DNA of 5,553 nt from Chloroflexota bacterium (GCA_021786215.1 JAJYNT010000435.1:1-5553), one strand, 5' to 3'. Shown: positions 1 to 5,553, numbered from the stretch's first letter. Notes: generated from the sequence alone by a model not told the origin. A program made the numbers and translations.

Positions 1-701
1 TGGCCCCCGTGGCCGGTCGAACGGTAGACGTCGATCCGGAGCTCCTCTTCCTTGATGTCGACCTCCACCTCGTCGGCCTCGGGCAGCACCGCAACGGTTG
101 CTGTGGAGGTGTGGATTCGACCGCCCGACTCGGTCACCGGTATCCGCTGTACCCTGTGCACACCGCTCTCGAACTTCAGCCGGCTGTAGGCGGCCTTGCC
201 CACAACCTCGAAGATCACCTCTTTGAAACCCCCGATGCCGGTCTCGTTGGTGTTCAGCATCTCCACTCTCCAGCCCTTGGTCTCGGCGTATCGAGTGTAC
301 ATGCGAAACAGGTCGCCGGCAAAAAGGGCTGCTTCCTCGCCGCCGGTTCCGGCCCGGATCTCGACGATCACGTCTCGCTCGTCGTTGGGGTCCTTGGGTC
401 GGAGCAGCTCCAACATCTTTTCCTCAAGCCGTTCCCTCCGGCTCTCGAGGCCCTCTACCTCCTCCCGGATCAGATCCACCATCTCGAGATCGCCTCGGGA
501 CTCCTCCAACAGCTCTCGGTTTTCTTGGATCTGCCGCTGGATCTGGCAGTACTCTCGATAGAGGCCTACAGGCTCCTCAAGCCTCGACTGCTCGCGCCCA
601 AGCTTCTGCAACTGCTCGGGATCGGAGGCGATCTCCGGTTGAGACAGCATTTCGGCTATCTCATCGTACCGTCTCTCCATCTCGGCTATGCGCTCAAACA
701 A
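1..701 (-). CDS. prfA: Peptide chain release factor 1 (RF1), 3' end cut off by the window
   Basis: RF1 reads UAG and UAA stop codons in the ribosomal A site and triggers peptide release. The minus-strand frame is open from 701 to the edge and gives 233 residues. Visible landmarks are the conserved [19 protein letters not shown] block of the PCRF domain (about residues 114-132), the stop-codon-reading tripeptide PVT at 188-190 (PxT marks RF1; RF2 has SPF), and THE GH-GG part of the catalytic GGQ loop at 230-233, where the window ends. These positions match those in E. coli RF1 closely. I chose TTG at 701-699, giving [15 protein letters not shown], which has the usual RF1 N-terminus. It has a strong SD (AAAGGGGTGA, 709-718) 7 nt upstream. 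The first in-frame ATG (680-678) would remove conserved residues and lacks a good SD. The gene follows hisS with a 7-nt gap, so it is probably co-transcribed and coupled. A prmC methyltransferase gene often follows prfA, but that lies outside the window. Confidence 0.95.
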   Translation of the reverse strand, partial: MFERIAEMERRYDEIAEMLSQPEIASDPEQLQKLGREQSRLEEPVGLYREYCQIQRQIQENRELLEESRGDLEMVDLIREEVEGLESRRERLEEKMLELLRPKDPNDERDVIVEIRAGTGGEEAALFAGDLFRMYTRYAETKGWRVEMLNTNETGIGGFKEVIFEVVGKAAYSRLKFESGVHRVQRIPVTESGGRIHTSTATVAVLPEADEVEVDIKEEELRIDVYRSTGHGG

Positions 702-708
702 CGGTTCA

Positions 709-718
709 TCACCCCTTT
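709..718 (-). promoter_or_regulatory. Ribosome binding site of prfA, overlapping the hisS stop codon
   Basis: On the minus strand this reads AAAGGGGTGA, close to the full anti-16S complement AAGGAGGTGA. It sits 7 nt before the TTG at 701-699. Its final TGA is the hisS stop codon, so ribosomes terminating on hisS stop directly on the prfA initiation signal. This site decides the TTG start over the downstream ATG. Confidence 0.75.
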
Positions 719-1968
719 GCCGGCAGGAGTTTCTCCAGCGCCGTCGCTCGGGGCTCCTGCCATTGCCTGCTCTCCACCATGTCCCGGACGGTGACCGTCC
801 CTTCCCGGACCTCTTGCTCTCCCAGAATGAAGGCGAAGCGAGCTCCCAGGTTGTTTGCCTGCTTCATCTGCGCCTTGAGGCTGCGACTCCCTAGGGTCAT
901 GACCGTGGCGATCCCCATCCGCCTGGCCTCGTCGGTTAGTTCGAAGGCCGGCAGTCTGGCCTCATCCCCCAGGTAAGCCACGTAGAGCAGCGGCTTACCC
1001 ACCTCCGGAACCTCGACACCCTGTTCCTTCAGGTTGAGGATGATCCGCTCGATCCCGGCGGCGAATCCGATGCCCGGCGTTGGCTTCCCTCCCAGCTGCT
1101 CCATCAACCCGTCGTAGCGCCCGCCCCCGCCGACCGCAGCCTGGGCACCCAGGGTAGCCGGATACACCTCGAAGACCGTGCGGGTGTAGTAGTCCAGGCC
1201 ACGCACCAGCCTCGGGTTCAGAGAAACAGGCAGCTTCAGGGCATCCAGCATCCCGCGTAGCTGGGCGAAGTGCTCCCGACAGTCGTCGCACAGGTGCTCC
1301 GCGCTGGCTGGAGCCGCCAGGATGGCCGGCTGGCACCGCTCGTTCTTGCAGTCCAGCAACCGCAACGGGTTGATCTCCAGCCGCCGCTGGCAGTCGTGGC
1401 ACAGTCCCATTTTGTGCTGGGTGAAGTGGTCGACCAGCGACTCCAGGTATCGGGGCCTGCAGTTCGGGCATCCGATACTGTTCAACTGTATGGTCAAGTC
1501 ACGCAGCCCCAGCGCCTCCAGGAAGCGCCACAGCAGCAGGATCACCTCGGCATCCACGGCCGGCGCGCCCTCGCCGACGGCCTCGACCCCGAACTGATTG
1601 AACTCCCTAAACCGGCCTGCCTGCGGGCGGTCATATCGGTACATGCTCATCAGGTAGTACATCTTGACTGGCTGCGGCCGGCTGGCCATTCCGTGCTCCA
1701 GGTAGGCTCGCAGCACCGGCGCGGTGCCCTCAGGTCGAAGGGTCAGACTCTCGCCGCCTTTGTCTTCGAACGTGTACATCTCTTTGGTTACGATGTCGGT
1801 GCTTTCGCCGACCCCACGCACAAAGAGAGAGGTGTCCTCGAAGGTTGGGGTGCGGATGAGACCGTAGCCGAATTGGTCAGCAATCTGGGTTGCGGTGCTC
1901 TCCACGTAGCGCCAGTACTTCTCTTCTTCAGGCAGCAGGTCCTGAGTGCCGCGCGGCGCCTGGTACAC
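709..1968 (-). CDS. hisS: Histidine--tRNA ligase (class II aminoacyl-tRNA synthetase)
   Basis: HisS charges tRNA-His with histidine using ATP in the cytoplasm. Class II and HisRS signatures appear in order (numbered from GTG 1968): GTQD near residues 7-10, RPEGTAP at 78-84, motif 2 around 109-129 ([18 protein letters not shown]), the histidine-specific [14 protein letters not shown] at 254-267, GGGGRYDG at 280-287, and motif 3 [10 protein letters not shown] at 299-308. The anticodon-binding domain follows to the end. At 419 residues it is a normal length. The insertion between motif 2 and the HisA motif carries four cysteine pairs (C167/C170, C190/C193, C207/C212, C227/C230), as I recall from HisRS of several bacterial phyla. 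The start is uncertain. GTG at 1968-1966 has GAGGG (1979-1975) 6 nt upstream and gives [13 protein letters not shown] at 1974 would abut that SD, and ATG at 1983 has no SD. A TTG at 2016 lies inside the leader hairpin and is unlikely. prfA lies 7 nt downstream. Confidence 0.96.
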   Translation of the reverse strand: MYQAPRGTQDLLPEEEKYWRYVESTATQIADQFGYGLIRTPTFEDTSLFVRGVGESTDIVTKEMYTFEDKGGESLTLRPEGTAPVLRAYLEHGMASRPQPVKMYYLMSMYRYDRPQAGRFREFNQFGVEAVGEGAPAVDAEVILLLWRFLEALGLRDLTIQLNSIGCPNCRPRYLESLVDHFTQHKMGLCHDCQRRLEINPLRLLDCKNERCQPAILAAPASAEHLCDDCREHFAQLRGMLDALKLPVSLNPRLVRGLDYYTRTVFEVYPATLGAQAAVGGGGRYDGLMEQLGGKPTPGIGFAAGIERIILNLKEQGVEVPEVGKPLLYVAYLGDEARLPAFELTDEARRMGIATVMTLGSRSLKAQMKQANNLGARFAFILGEQEVREGTVTVRDMVESRQWQEPRATALEKLLPAKG

Positions 1969-1992
1969 TAACATCCCTCGCATCACAAAATG

Positions 1993-2018
1993 GCTTGAGT
2001 GCCGGAAGACACTCAAGC
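1993..2018 (-). other. Perfect 9-bp inverted repeat in the hisS leader
   Basis: The arms GCTTGAGTG and CACTCAAGC (1993-2001 and 2010-2018) pair perfectly around an 8-nt loop. The element lies between the predicted hisS promoter and the start codons, about 25 nt above GTG 1968. It could be an mRNA leader hairpin or the operator of a dimeric protein. On the minus strand it is followed by CATTTTGTG, which is too poor in T to be a convincing terminator. The leader is too short for a T-box. No function can be assigned from sequence. Confidence 0.55.
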
Positions 2019-2043
2019 AAACTGGCTCAACATCGCCACTTAC

Positions 2044-2052
2044 ATTATAGCA
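2044..2052 (-). promoter_or_regulatory. Extended -10 promoter for hisS-prfA
   Basis: The minus strand reads TGCTATAAT, a perfect housekeeping -10 hexamer (2049-2044) with the TGn extension. No good TTGACA-like -35 is found at 16-18 nt spacing, which the extended -10 can compensate for. Transcription would begin near 2037, leaving a leader of about 55-70 nt that contains the inverted repeat at 1993-2018. The -35 position falls at and just inside the 3' end of the SIMPL gene. I see no terminator between the two genes, so read-through from the upstream cassette is also possible. Confidence 0.6.
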
Positions 2053-2068
2053 CGCCGGCTGATGACCG

Positions 2069-2857
2069 TTACTTGATACTGTAGGTCACCTGTACCACCG
2101 TGCGAATGTCCCGGGTCCCAGGAGATATCGGGGTTCGGGGTGCAGCGGCGACGGACGGTGCGGCCGCCATCGCCATCGGGACCGGCGTCGTTTGCGGCGA
2201 GACGGTCTCCTGTATGGCTATGGGCGGTCCCAGGACGACGCCGGCCGCCTTCGCAAGTTGGTCAGCTTTGGTCTTCGCGTCCTTCATGGCCTGGTCCCTC
2301 CCCTGTGCCCCGGCGGCGGTTGGGTCGCTCACCGAGAAGCTGATCCCTTGAACCTGGGTGGCGCCCGATGAGACCACGGAGTCGAGCAGCCCTCCCATCT
2401 TGGAGAGATCTCGGACTGTTACAACGACAAGGTTGGTGGCTCGATAACCTTTGAGGACAGGGGTGTGCGTTGAGTAGTCATAATCCGGCTGGAGATCGGC
2501 CCTGATAGTCTGAATGTCCTTGTCCTGGATGCCCTGGCTCTTCAGTTCGGACATAACCGAGTCCATCTTCGAGGCTGCATCCTGCTGGGCACCGGAAGCC
2601 GAGCTGTTGGTTACCTCCACCCCCAGGGTGACCTTGGCGATATCTGGCGTGACCGTCACGGTGCCCTCTCCGGTTACGGTGATGCCCGCGGGCGTAGCGG
2701 AGCCTATCTGGGTGATTGGGACTGCCATCGATTGTGCTGAGGTTGAAGCGTAGGTTGCGGCCCGAGTGGGGGCCGGCTGCGTCCACGTACCGATCTGAGT
2801 GGAGGCCGCAGCGGCAATCAGAACGACGGCCAGAACTGCGAGTACCAGTCTGCGCAT
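2069..2857 (-). CDS. Exported SIMPL / DUF541 (YggE/BP26-like) protein
   Basis: The 262-residue product opens with a classic signal peptide: MRR, a hydrophobic run to about residue 18, and a probable cleavage after the AAAAS stretch. A low-complexity Ala/Ser/Thr linker follows to about residue 57. The SIMPL domain then starts with ITVTGEGTVTVTPDIAKVTL (GEG at 63-65), continues through LKGYRATN (135-142), and includes the amphipathic AMKDAKTKADQLAKAAGV helix at 190-207. The end is a final beta strand, VVQVTYSIK, after an Ala/Pro-rich insertion at about 220-245. SIMPL proteins are extracytoplasmic (YggE, BP26/Omp28). YggE has been linked to oxidative stress, but the molecular role of the family is unsettled. 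The ATG at 2857 has a strong AAGGAG SD 8 nt upstream. It lies 26 nt downstream of the anti-sigma gene, so it is probably the third gene of that operon. An envelope role under ECF1 control is inference. Confidence 0.88.
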   Translation of the reverse strand: MRRLVLAVLAVVLIAAAASTQIGTWTQPAPTRAATYASTSAQSMAVPITQIGSATPAGITVTGEGTVTVTPDIAKVTLGVEVTNSSASGAQQDAASKMDSVMSELKSQGIQDKDIQTIRADLQPDYDYSTHTPVLKGYRATNLVVVTVRDLSKMGGLLDSVVSSGATQVQGISFSVSDPTAAGAQGRDQAMKDAKTKADQLAKAAGVVLGPPIAIQETVSPQTTPVPMAMAAAPSVAAAPRTPISPGTRDIRTVVQVTYSIK

Positions 2858-2883
2858 TGTTTGGACTCCTTATCTCTCTTTGA

Positions 2884-3687
2884 CTATCTCCGGCGATTGT
2901 GCCACCAGATGCCACCCGTGGTCAGTCCCAACAGCAGGGCAAGTCCGCCTGCGAGGCCCTGAAGTAACGGCCACAGAGAGGGGCGACCGGGAACCTCCGA
3001 CGCCTGTGCTTGGTAGCCGGCCGTTGAGCGGGCCGTGGTACCGGCTGCCCCCTGCGCCACTTGCCCGATTCGCGACTGCCCCTCCGCGGCAGAGGCGGAG
3101 ACCGCGGGGAGACTCGGGGCTTCCCGGGTGAGAGGCTGCGCCGGGTTCGAGGCTGCCGAACGCGTTGGAGCCGGTGCTGCAGCTGCCGGTGCGGCTGGTG
3201 CCAAGGAGCGCTGGGCTTCAGCTGCCCGTTCGGCGCTGGCTGCTCCCTGCCCGAGGGACTCGGCCGTCGACGATCCCCTTCCATCGGCGGCGGTAATCTG
3301 AGATGTGGCTCGCGCAGCCTGATGGATGGCGGAACTGCTGCCGGCGATGGGTAGCACATTCGGTAGCGTCAGGAGGACGACAAACGCCGCGGCAGCCAGC
3401 CCGGTCGCAGCCCGTAGCCAGTAGAAGCCGCGGGGCTGCAGCGCCCTGTTGGGAGTGGCTTCGAGGGTGAAACCACGGGGCAGCCTGATTGGCGGGAGGC
3501 TTTGTAGCATCTGCCGGGTCGCACGCAGGGCATGAAGCTCGCGACTGCATTCCTGACATTCAAGCAAGTGGCTCTCCACCGTCGCCCTCTCATCTGCCGA
3601 GAGGCGCCCATCCATGTACTCGGAAAGCGACTCCCGCAGCGCCTCGTGTCCCATATTCCTCTTTCGTCTCAAGAAGTTCAGCCCCAT
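2884..3687 (-). CDS. Zinc-binding (ZAS / zf-HC2) anti-sigma factor with two membrane helices
   Basis: It probably binds and inhibits the ECF sigma factor encoded just upstream, releasing it on an envelope signal. The N-terminal domain carries the HxxxCxxC signature at H40, C44 and C47. A fourth likely ligand, H14, lies 26 residues before H40, the same spacing as C11 to H37 in RsrA as I recall it. YMDGRLS (24-30) is typical of the fold. After LPPIRLPRGFTL comes TM1 (about 91-113), then about 120 residues rich in Ala, Ser, Pro, Gln and Thr that should lie outside the membrane, then TM2 (about 239-262) and a final NRRR. Many anti-sigma factors have one helix, so the second is notable. The start is either ATG 3687, 11 nt after the sigma stop codon, or ATG 3654 (MGHEALRESL, closer to typical family N-termini). 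Neither has an ideal SD. Short spacing to both neighbours supports an operon. Confidence 0.87.
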   Translation of the reverse strand: MGLNFLRRKRNMGHEALRESLSEYMDGRLSADERATVESHLLECQECSRELHALRATRQMLQSLPPIRLPRGFTLEATPNRALQPRGFYWLRAATGLAAAAFVVLLTLPNVLPIAGSSSAIHQAARATSQITAADGRGSSTAESLGQGAASAERAAEAQRSLAPAAPAAAAPAPTRSAASNPAQPLTREAPSLPAVSASAAEGQSRIGQVAQGAAGTTARSTAGYQAQASEVPGRPSLWPLLQGLAGGLALLLGLTTGGIWWHNRRR

Positions 3688-3698
3688 ACTTCCACTCG

Positions 3699-4340
3699 CT
3701 ACCCATCCGTGGCGAGAGTCGTCGTCTCTCCGTGTGCGACCTCGTCCCTCTCAAAGTAATGACGCAGGGAAGACGGCAATAGTTCCGCGTGTTCGGATAG
3801 ATATCCTCGCAGCGTCGTGCGCCCCCGATTCAGGCGGGACTTGACGGTGCCGATATTTGTCCCCGTGGCCGTAGCTGCCTCCTCGTAGCTCATCCCCTGA
3901 ACGTCGCAGAGGATGACCGTGGCCCGCTGATCCGGAGAAAGGAGTTCGAGACTCGACTCGATGCAGGCCATCACCTCCCGAGAGAGGATCACCTGCTCCG
4001 GGGTGGGGCCGCCATCGGTGATCTGGAGAACTGGGGAGTCCTCGAACTCGCCCATCGAATCCAACGATTCAGCGGGGTGCCGTCGCGCTGCCCGTAGCTG
4101 GTCGTACACGTGGTTGAGGACGATTCGAAGGAGCCACGCCTTGAAGGCCCCACCCCTGAATTGGTGGATCCTCGTGTAGGCCGCCAGAAAGGAGTCCTGG
4201 GTCGCGTCGGCCGCCGCCTGCTCGTCGTGGAGCATCCGGTAGGCGAGACCGTAAGACGCCTGCTGGTAAGCGATCACCAGCCGGTTGAAGGCCTGCACGT
4301 CGCCCCTCTTGCTGGCCTCTATCCAGACCGACTCGTCCAC
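3699..4340 (-). CDS. ECF-family RNA polymerase sigma factor (ECF1)
   Basis: This is an extracytoplasmic-function (group 4) sigma factor of 213 residues, which directs RNA polymerase to a stress or envelope regulon. Region 2 spans about residues 18-88, with DATQDSF (45-51, the DxxQExF signature) and FKAWLLRIVLNHVYDQLRA following. A linker of about 40 residues separates it from region 4 (about 127-180), which has LLSPDQRATVILCDVQGMSY and the helix-turn-helix GTNIGTVKSRLNRGR. A tail of about 32 residues after region 4 (SEHAELLPSS onward) is longer than in minimal ECF proteins. The start is GTG at 4340-4338, preceded by GGGGGAG with a 4-nt spacer. The anti-sigma gene begins 11 nt after the stop, the usual sigma/anti-sigma arrangement. 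A TGCTACAAT element upstream could supply basal transcription. I cannot assign the ECF subgroup from memory. Confidence 0.95.
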   Translation of the reverse strand: MDESVWIEASKRGDVQAFNRLVIAYQQASYGLAYRMLHDEQAAADATQDSFLAAYTRIHQFRGGAFKAWLLRIVLNHVYDQLRAARRHPAESLDSMGEFEDSPVLQITDGGPTPEQVILSREVMACIESSLELLSPDQRATVILCDVQGMSYEEAATATGTNIGTVKSRLNRGRTTLRGYLSEHAELLPSSLRHYFERDEVAHGETTTLATDG

Positions 4341-4350
4341 TTCACTCCCC

Positions 4351-4369
4351 CGACGGCGTTCCGACGGCG
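4351..4369. repeat. Short direct repeat CGACGGCG x2 in the ecf1 leader
   Basis: CGACGGCG occurs at 4351-4358 and again at 4362-4369, an 11-nt period, or about one helical turn. It lies between the ecf1 -10 element and its GTG start. The phasing would suit a regulator binding one DNA face, but two 8-bp GC-rich copies may also be chance. Confidence 0.35.
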
Positions 4370-4372
4370 CTG

Positions 4373-4381
4373 ATTGTAGCA
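4373..4381 (-). promoter_or_regulatory. Extended -10 promoter candidate for the ecf1 operon
   Basis: The minus strand reads TGCTACAAT, a one-mismatch -10 (TACAAT, 4378-4373) with the TGn extension. No recognisable -35 is seen at 16-18 nt. It lies about 33 nt above the GTG start of ecf1, in the 72-nt gap after the DUF6249-like gene. I see no ECF-type promoter (GAAC/GAAAC with CGTC at 15-17 nt) in this gap, so autoregulation is not evident here. Confidence 0.5.
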
Positions 4382-4412
4382 GACTTTGATCTTAGGGTTA
4401 GGACCTGGAACC

Positions 4413-4799
4413 TCAGCCCTGGCGATGGTTGGTACGGCTCTTTATGGCCAGGAGATGCCAGATGACGAGAGCGATGCCGATCAAGGTAGTGGAGACGCCG
4501 GGTACCATCCAGGGGCCTAGCCCGTAGGGATAGGGAGACCCCACCAGGAATCCCACCGGGTAGAGGGCTACGGAGAGCGCGAGCCCGACCATCGCCACCA
4601 CGATACCGACGAAGAGCACCACGCGAGAGGGACGAGCGGCTCTCATGCGCACGATCGATTCGGCTGCTTCACCTCGTGCCAGCAGCATCGAGGTTTCTCT
4701 CAGCCGCATGTATCGCAGCAGCAGAACGAAGCCGAGGATGGCTACCAGCCCGATTATCGGCATGCAAATGGCTGCCAGTAGGACCAAAACGGATAACAT
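4413..4799 (-). CDS. Small three-helix membrane protein, DUF6249-like
   Basis: The 128-residue product has hydrophobic helices at about 4-28, 60-82 and 97-119. A charged cytoplasmic segment follows helix 1 (RYMRLRETSMLLARGEAAES, 29-48), and the C-terminus is basic (KSRTNHRQG). A first helix followed by an Arg/Glu-rich stretch ending in a 'LL.rGE' motif resembles DUF6249 membrane proteins, which I recall near ECF sigma genes. No enzyme motif is visible. I chose ATG 4799, which has GGGAG 8 nt upstream. ATG 4829 (MGAADPGATAM) is an alternative with a more distant GAGGGG. The frame stays open to 5225, but that part is antisense to ECF2 and polar, so it is not coding. The gene is preceded by an ECF-type promoter candidate and lies 72 nt before ecf1 on the same strand. 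A role in sensing or in the response to membrane stress is inference. Confidence 0.8.
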   Translation of the reverse strand: MLSVLVLLAAICMPIIGLVAILGFVLLLRYMRLRETSMLLARGEAAESIVRMRAARPSRVVLFVGIVVAMVGLALSVALYPVGFLVGSPYPYGLGPWMVPGVSTTLIGIALVIWHLLAIKSRTNHRQG

Positions 4800-4857
4800 G
4801 GCTGTCGCTCCCGGATCTGCAGCACCCATAACTCGAATGATCCCCTCTTGGTGGCTG

Positions 4858-4863
4858 TATAAT
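4858..4863 (+). promoter_or_regulatory. TATAAT -10 candidate for the plus-strand ECF2 gene
   Basis: A perfect TATAAT sits 62 nt before ATG 4926. No convincing -35 is found at 16-18 nt upstream, and the TG dinucleotide directly abuts the hexamer rather than being one base away. It lies next to the minus-strand ECF-type -10 (4866-4869), so the two divergent promoters would compete for RNA polymerase. Confidence 0.4.
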
Positions 4864-4865
4864 GA

Positions 4866-4891
4866 GACGCCGAGGCAGCGAAAAGGTTTCA
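4866..4891 (-). promoter_or_regulatory. ECF-type promoter candidate (TGAAAC-N16-CGTC) for the DUF6249-like gene
   Basis: On the minus strand TGAAAC (4891-4886) is separated by exactly 16 nt from CGTC (4869-4866). This fits the ECF consensus known from Bacillus SigW, SigX and SigM (TGAAAC with CGTA or CGTC at 16-17 nt). Initiation would fall near 4859, giving a short leader to ATG 4829 or ATG 4799. It is the only such match I found in the intergenic regions. Which ECF factor uses it cannot be read from the sequence. Confidence 0.5.
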
Positions 4892-4925
4892 GATCTGGTG
4901 GACCGAAACCATCTGTTGCCGATCC

Positions 4926-5553
4926 ATGTCTAACAGCTCGAAGATGCCGATGGCTTCTTCCGGATGGGATCGCGAGGTATTCGTTCCAGTGCTGCCGACC
5001 GACGAAGAGCTGGCAAAGTGGGCCGCACAGGGTGATGCGGAGGCCTTTGGAGAACTGGTGGAACGCCACCAGTGTTTCGTGTTCAACCTTTGCCTGAGGG
5101 CCCTGCGGGACTATGACCTTGCGGCGGAGATGGGGCAGGAGGTATTCCTTCGAGCTTGGCGTTCCATAGGGAGCTTCAGGGGTGAGTCGCGCTTCACCAC
5201 CTGGCTCTACACTATCGCTCACCATCTATGCATAAATCGGGTGGTGTCGATGGAGCGCGAAGCCACGCAGTCGGTGGGTGGGGAGGAGGCTGCTGAGGAG
5301 TTGGGCCGGATGCCCGCTCACTCGAGGGAGGAGGACCCGGTCCTGGCCTACGAGGATCGTGAGCGGAGTCGCTGGATTCAGATGCAGATAGATCTTCTCC
5401 CCGATCGGTATCGAATGGCGATAACCCTCTTTTACCTTCAGGAGATGTCGTACCAGGAGATCTCCGAGGTGACCGGTTTACCCGTTGGCACGGTAAAGAC
5501 TAACCTGTTTAGAGCGAAGGAGATGCTGCGGAGGGCGATGGAAAATGATGTGC
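4926..5553 (+). CDS. Second ECF-family RNA polymerase sigma factor (ECF2), 3' end cut off by the window
   Basis: The plus-strand frame runs from ATG 4926 to the right edge without a stop, giving 209 residues. Region 2 spans about 41-107, including FGELVERHQ, LAAEMGQEVFLRAWRSIGSF (DxxQExF-like, with E68 and the QEVF core at 71-74) and RFTTWLYTIAHHLCINR. A linker of about 45 acidic residues leads to region 4 (about 151-205): DLLPDRYRMAITLFYLQEMS and the helix-turn-helix TGLPVGTVKTNLFRAKEML. Only the last few residues should be missing. The start is uncertain. ATG 4926 lacks an SD and adds a 21-residue extension, whereas GTG 4989 (MLPTDEELAKWAAQGD) gives a typical ECF N-terminus with GAGGT 10 nt upstream. 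It is divergent from the DUF6249-like gene. An anti-sigma gene would be expected just beyond the window. It shares little more than family motifs with ECF1, so it is not a recent duplicate. Confidence 0.93.
   Translation, partial: MSNSSKMPMASSGWDREVFVPVLPTDEELAKWAAQGDAEAFGELVERHQCFVFNLCLRALRDYDLAAEMGQEVFLRAWRSIGSFRGESRFTTWLYTIAHHLCINRVVSMEREATQSVGGEEAAEELGRMPAHSREEDPVLAYEDRERSRWIQMQIDLLPDRYRMAITLFYLQEMSYQEISEVTGLPVGTVKTNLFRAKEMLRRAMENDV

Noticed and set aside
9..794. Long open frames on the plus strand opposite prfA and hisS (also 1270-1971)
   Set aside because: They are antisense shadows of strongly conserved genes in GC-rich DNA and show no recognisable domain.
1984..2016. N-terminal extension of hisS to a TTG at 2016
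   Set aside because: It has no SD, the residues do not match HisRS N-termini, and the TTG lies inside the leader inverted repeat.
1984..2018. Rho-independent terminator after the SIMPL gene
   Set aside because: The stem is only moderately GC-rich and is followed by CATTTTGTG, not a T-run. It also lies downstream of the predicted hisS promoter.
1984..2043. T-box riboswitch in the hisS leader
   Set aside because: The leader is about 60 nt, too short for a T-box, and I see no conserved T-box sequence or specifier stem.
4394..4404. Telomere-like CCTAACCCTAA on the minus strand
   Set aside because: It is about two units only, in a bacterial intergenic region, and best explained as chance.
4341..4412. 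ECF-type autoregulatory promoter for ecf1
   Set aside because: GGAAC and CGTC elements occur on the minus strand but not at the required 15-17 nt spacing.
4904..4929. ECF-type promoter on the plus strand for ECF2 (CGAAAC at 4904-4909)
   Set aside because: There is no CGTC or similar -10 at 15-17 nt; the expected position falls on the start codon.
4800..5225. Long minus-strand extension of the DUF6249-like reading frame
   Set aside because: It has no family resemblance and is antisense to the clear ECF2 coding region. Good start and SD signals occur at 4799.

Overview
This is a GC-rich bacterial window that is almost entirely coding. It carries one complete regulatory cassette, a translation pair (hisS and a truncated prfA), and a divergent pair that includes a second ECF sigma factor cut off by the right edge. 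Everything from position 1 to about 4830 reads on the minus strand. The second sigma gene (from about 4926) reads on the plus strand. High GC, non-ATG starts supported by Shine-Dalgarno (SD) sequences, a cysteine-pair-rich histidyl-tRNA synthetase, and an anti-sigma factor with an LPRGFTL-type juxtamembrane stretch remind me of Chloroflexota. That is recall-based, and a phylum-level call is only tentative.

In the direction of minus-strand transcription (right to left): (i) 4413-4799, a small three-helix membrane protein resembling DUF6249, preceded by a sequence that fits an ECF-type promoter (TGAAAC, 16 nt, CGTC). (ii) 3699-4340, ECF sigma factor 1, with its own TGCTACAAT extended -10. (iii) 2884-3687, a zinc-binding (ZAS / zf-HC2) anti-sigma factor with two membrane helices. 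(iv) 2069-2857, an exported SIMPL/DUF541 (YggE-like) protein. Items ii-iv have gaps of 11 and 26 nt and look like one operon: regulator, membrane-bound inhibitor, envelope protein. (v) A TGCTATAAT promoter at about 2044-2052 and a 9-bp leader hairpin precede hisS (709-1968). hisS is followed 7 nt later by prfA (release factor 1), which leaves the window exactly at its GGQ motif.

On the plus strand, 4926-5553 encodes a second ECF sigma factor with regions 2 and 4 intact. Only its C-terminal end is missing. It is divergent from the membrane-protein gene and shares a control region of about 126 nt with it.

Working model: ECF1 is held at the membrane by the two-helix anti-sigma factor, and the SIMPL protein is an exported product or partner of that system. 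The ECF-type promoter in the divergent region suggests the DUF6249-like gene belongs to the regulon of one of the two ECF factors. I see no CRISPR array, insertion sequence, tRNA, rRNA or phage gene, and no intergenic gap longer than about 130 nt. I found no clearly new system; the most interesting part is the ECF/anti-sigma/SIMPL cassette beside a second ECF locus.
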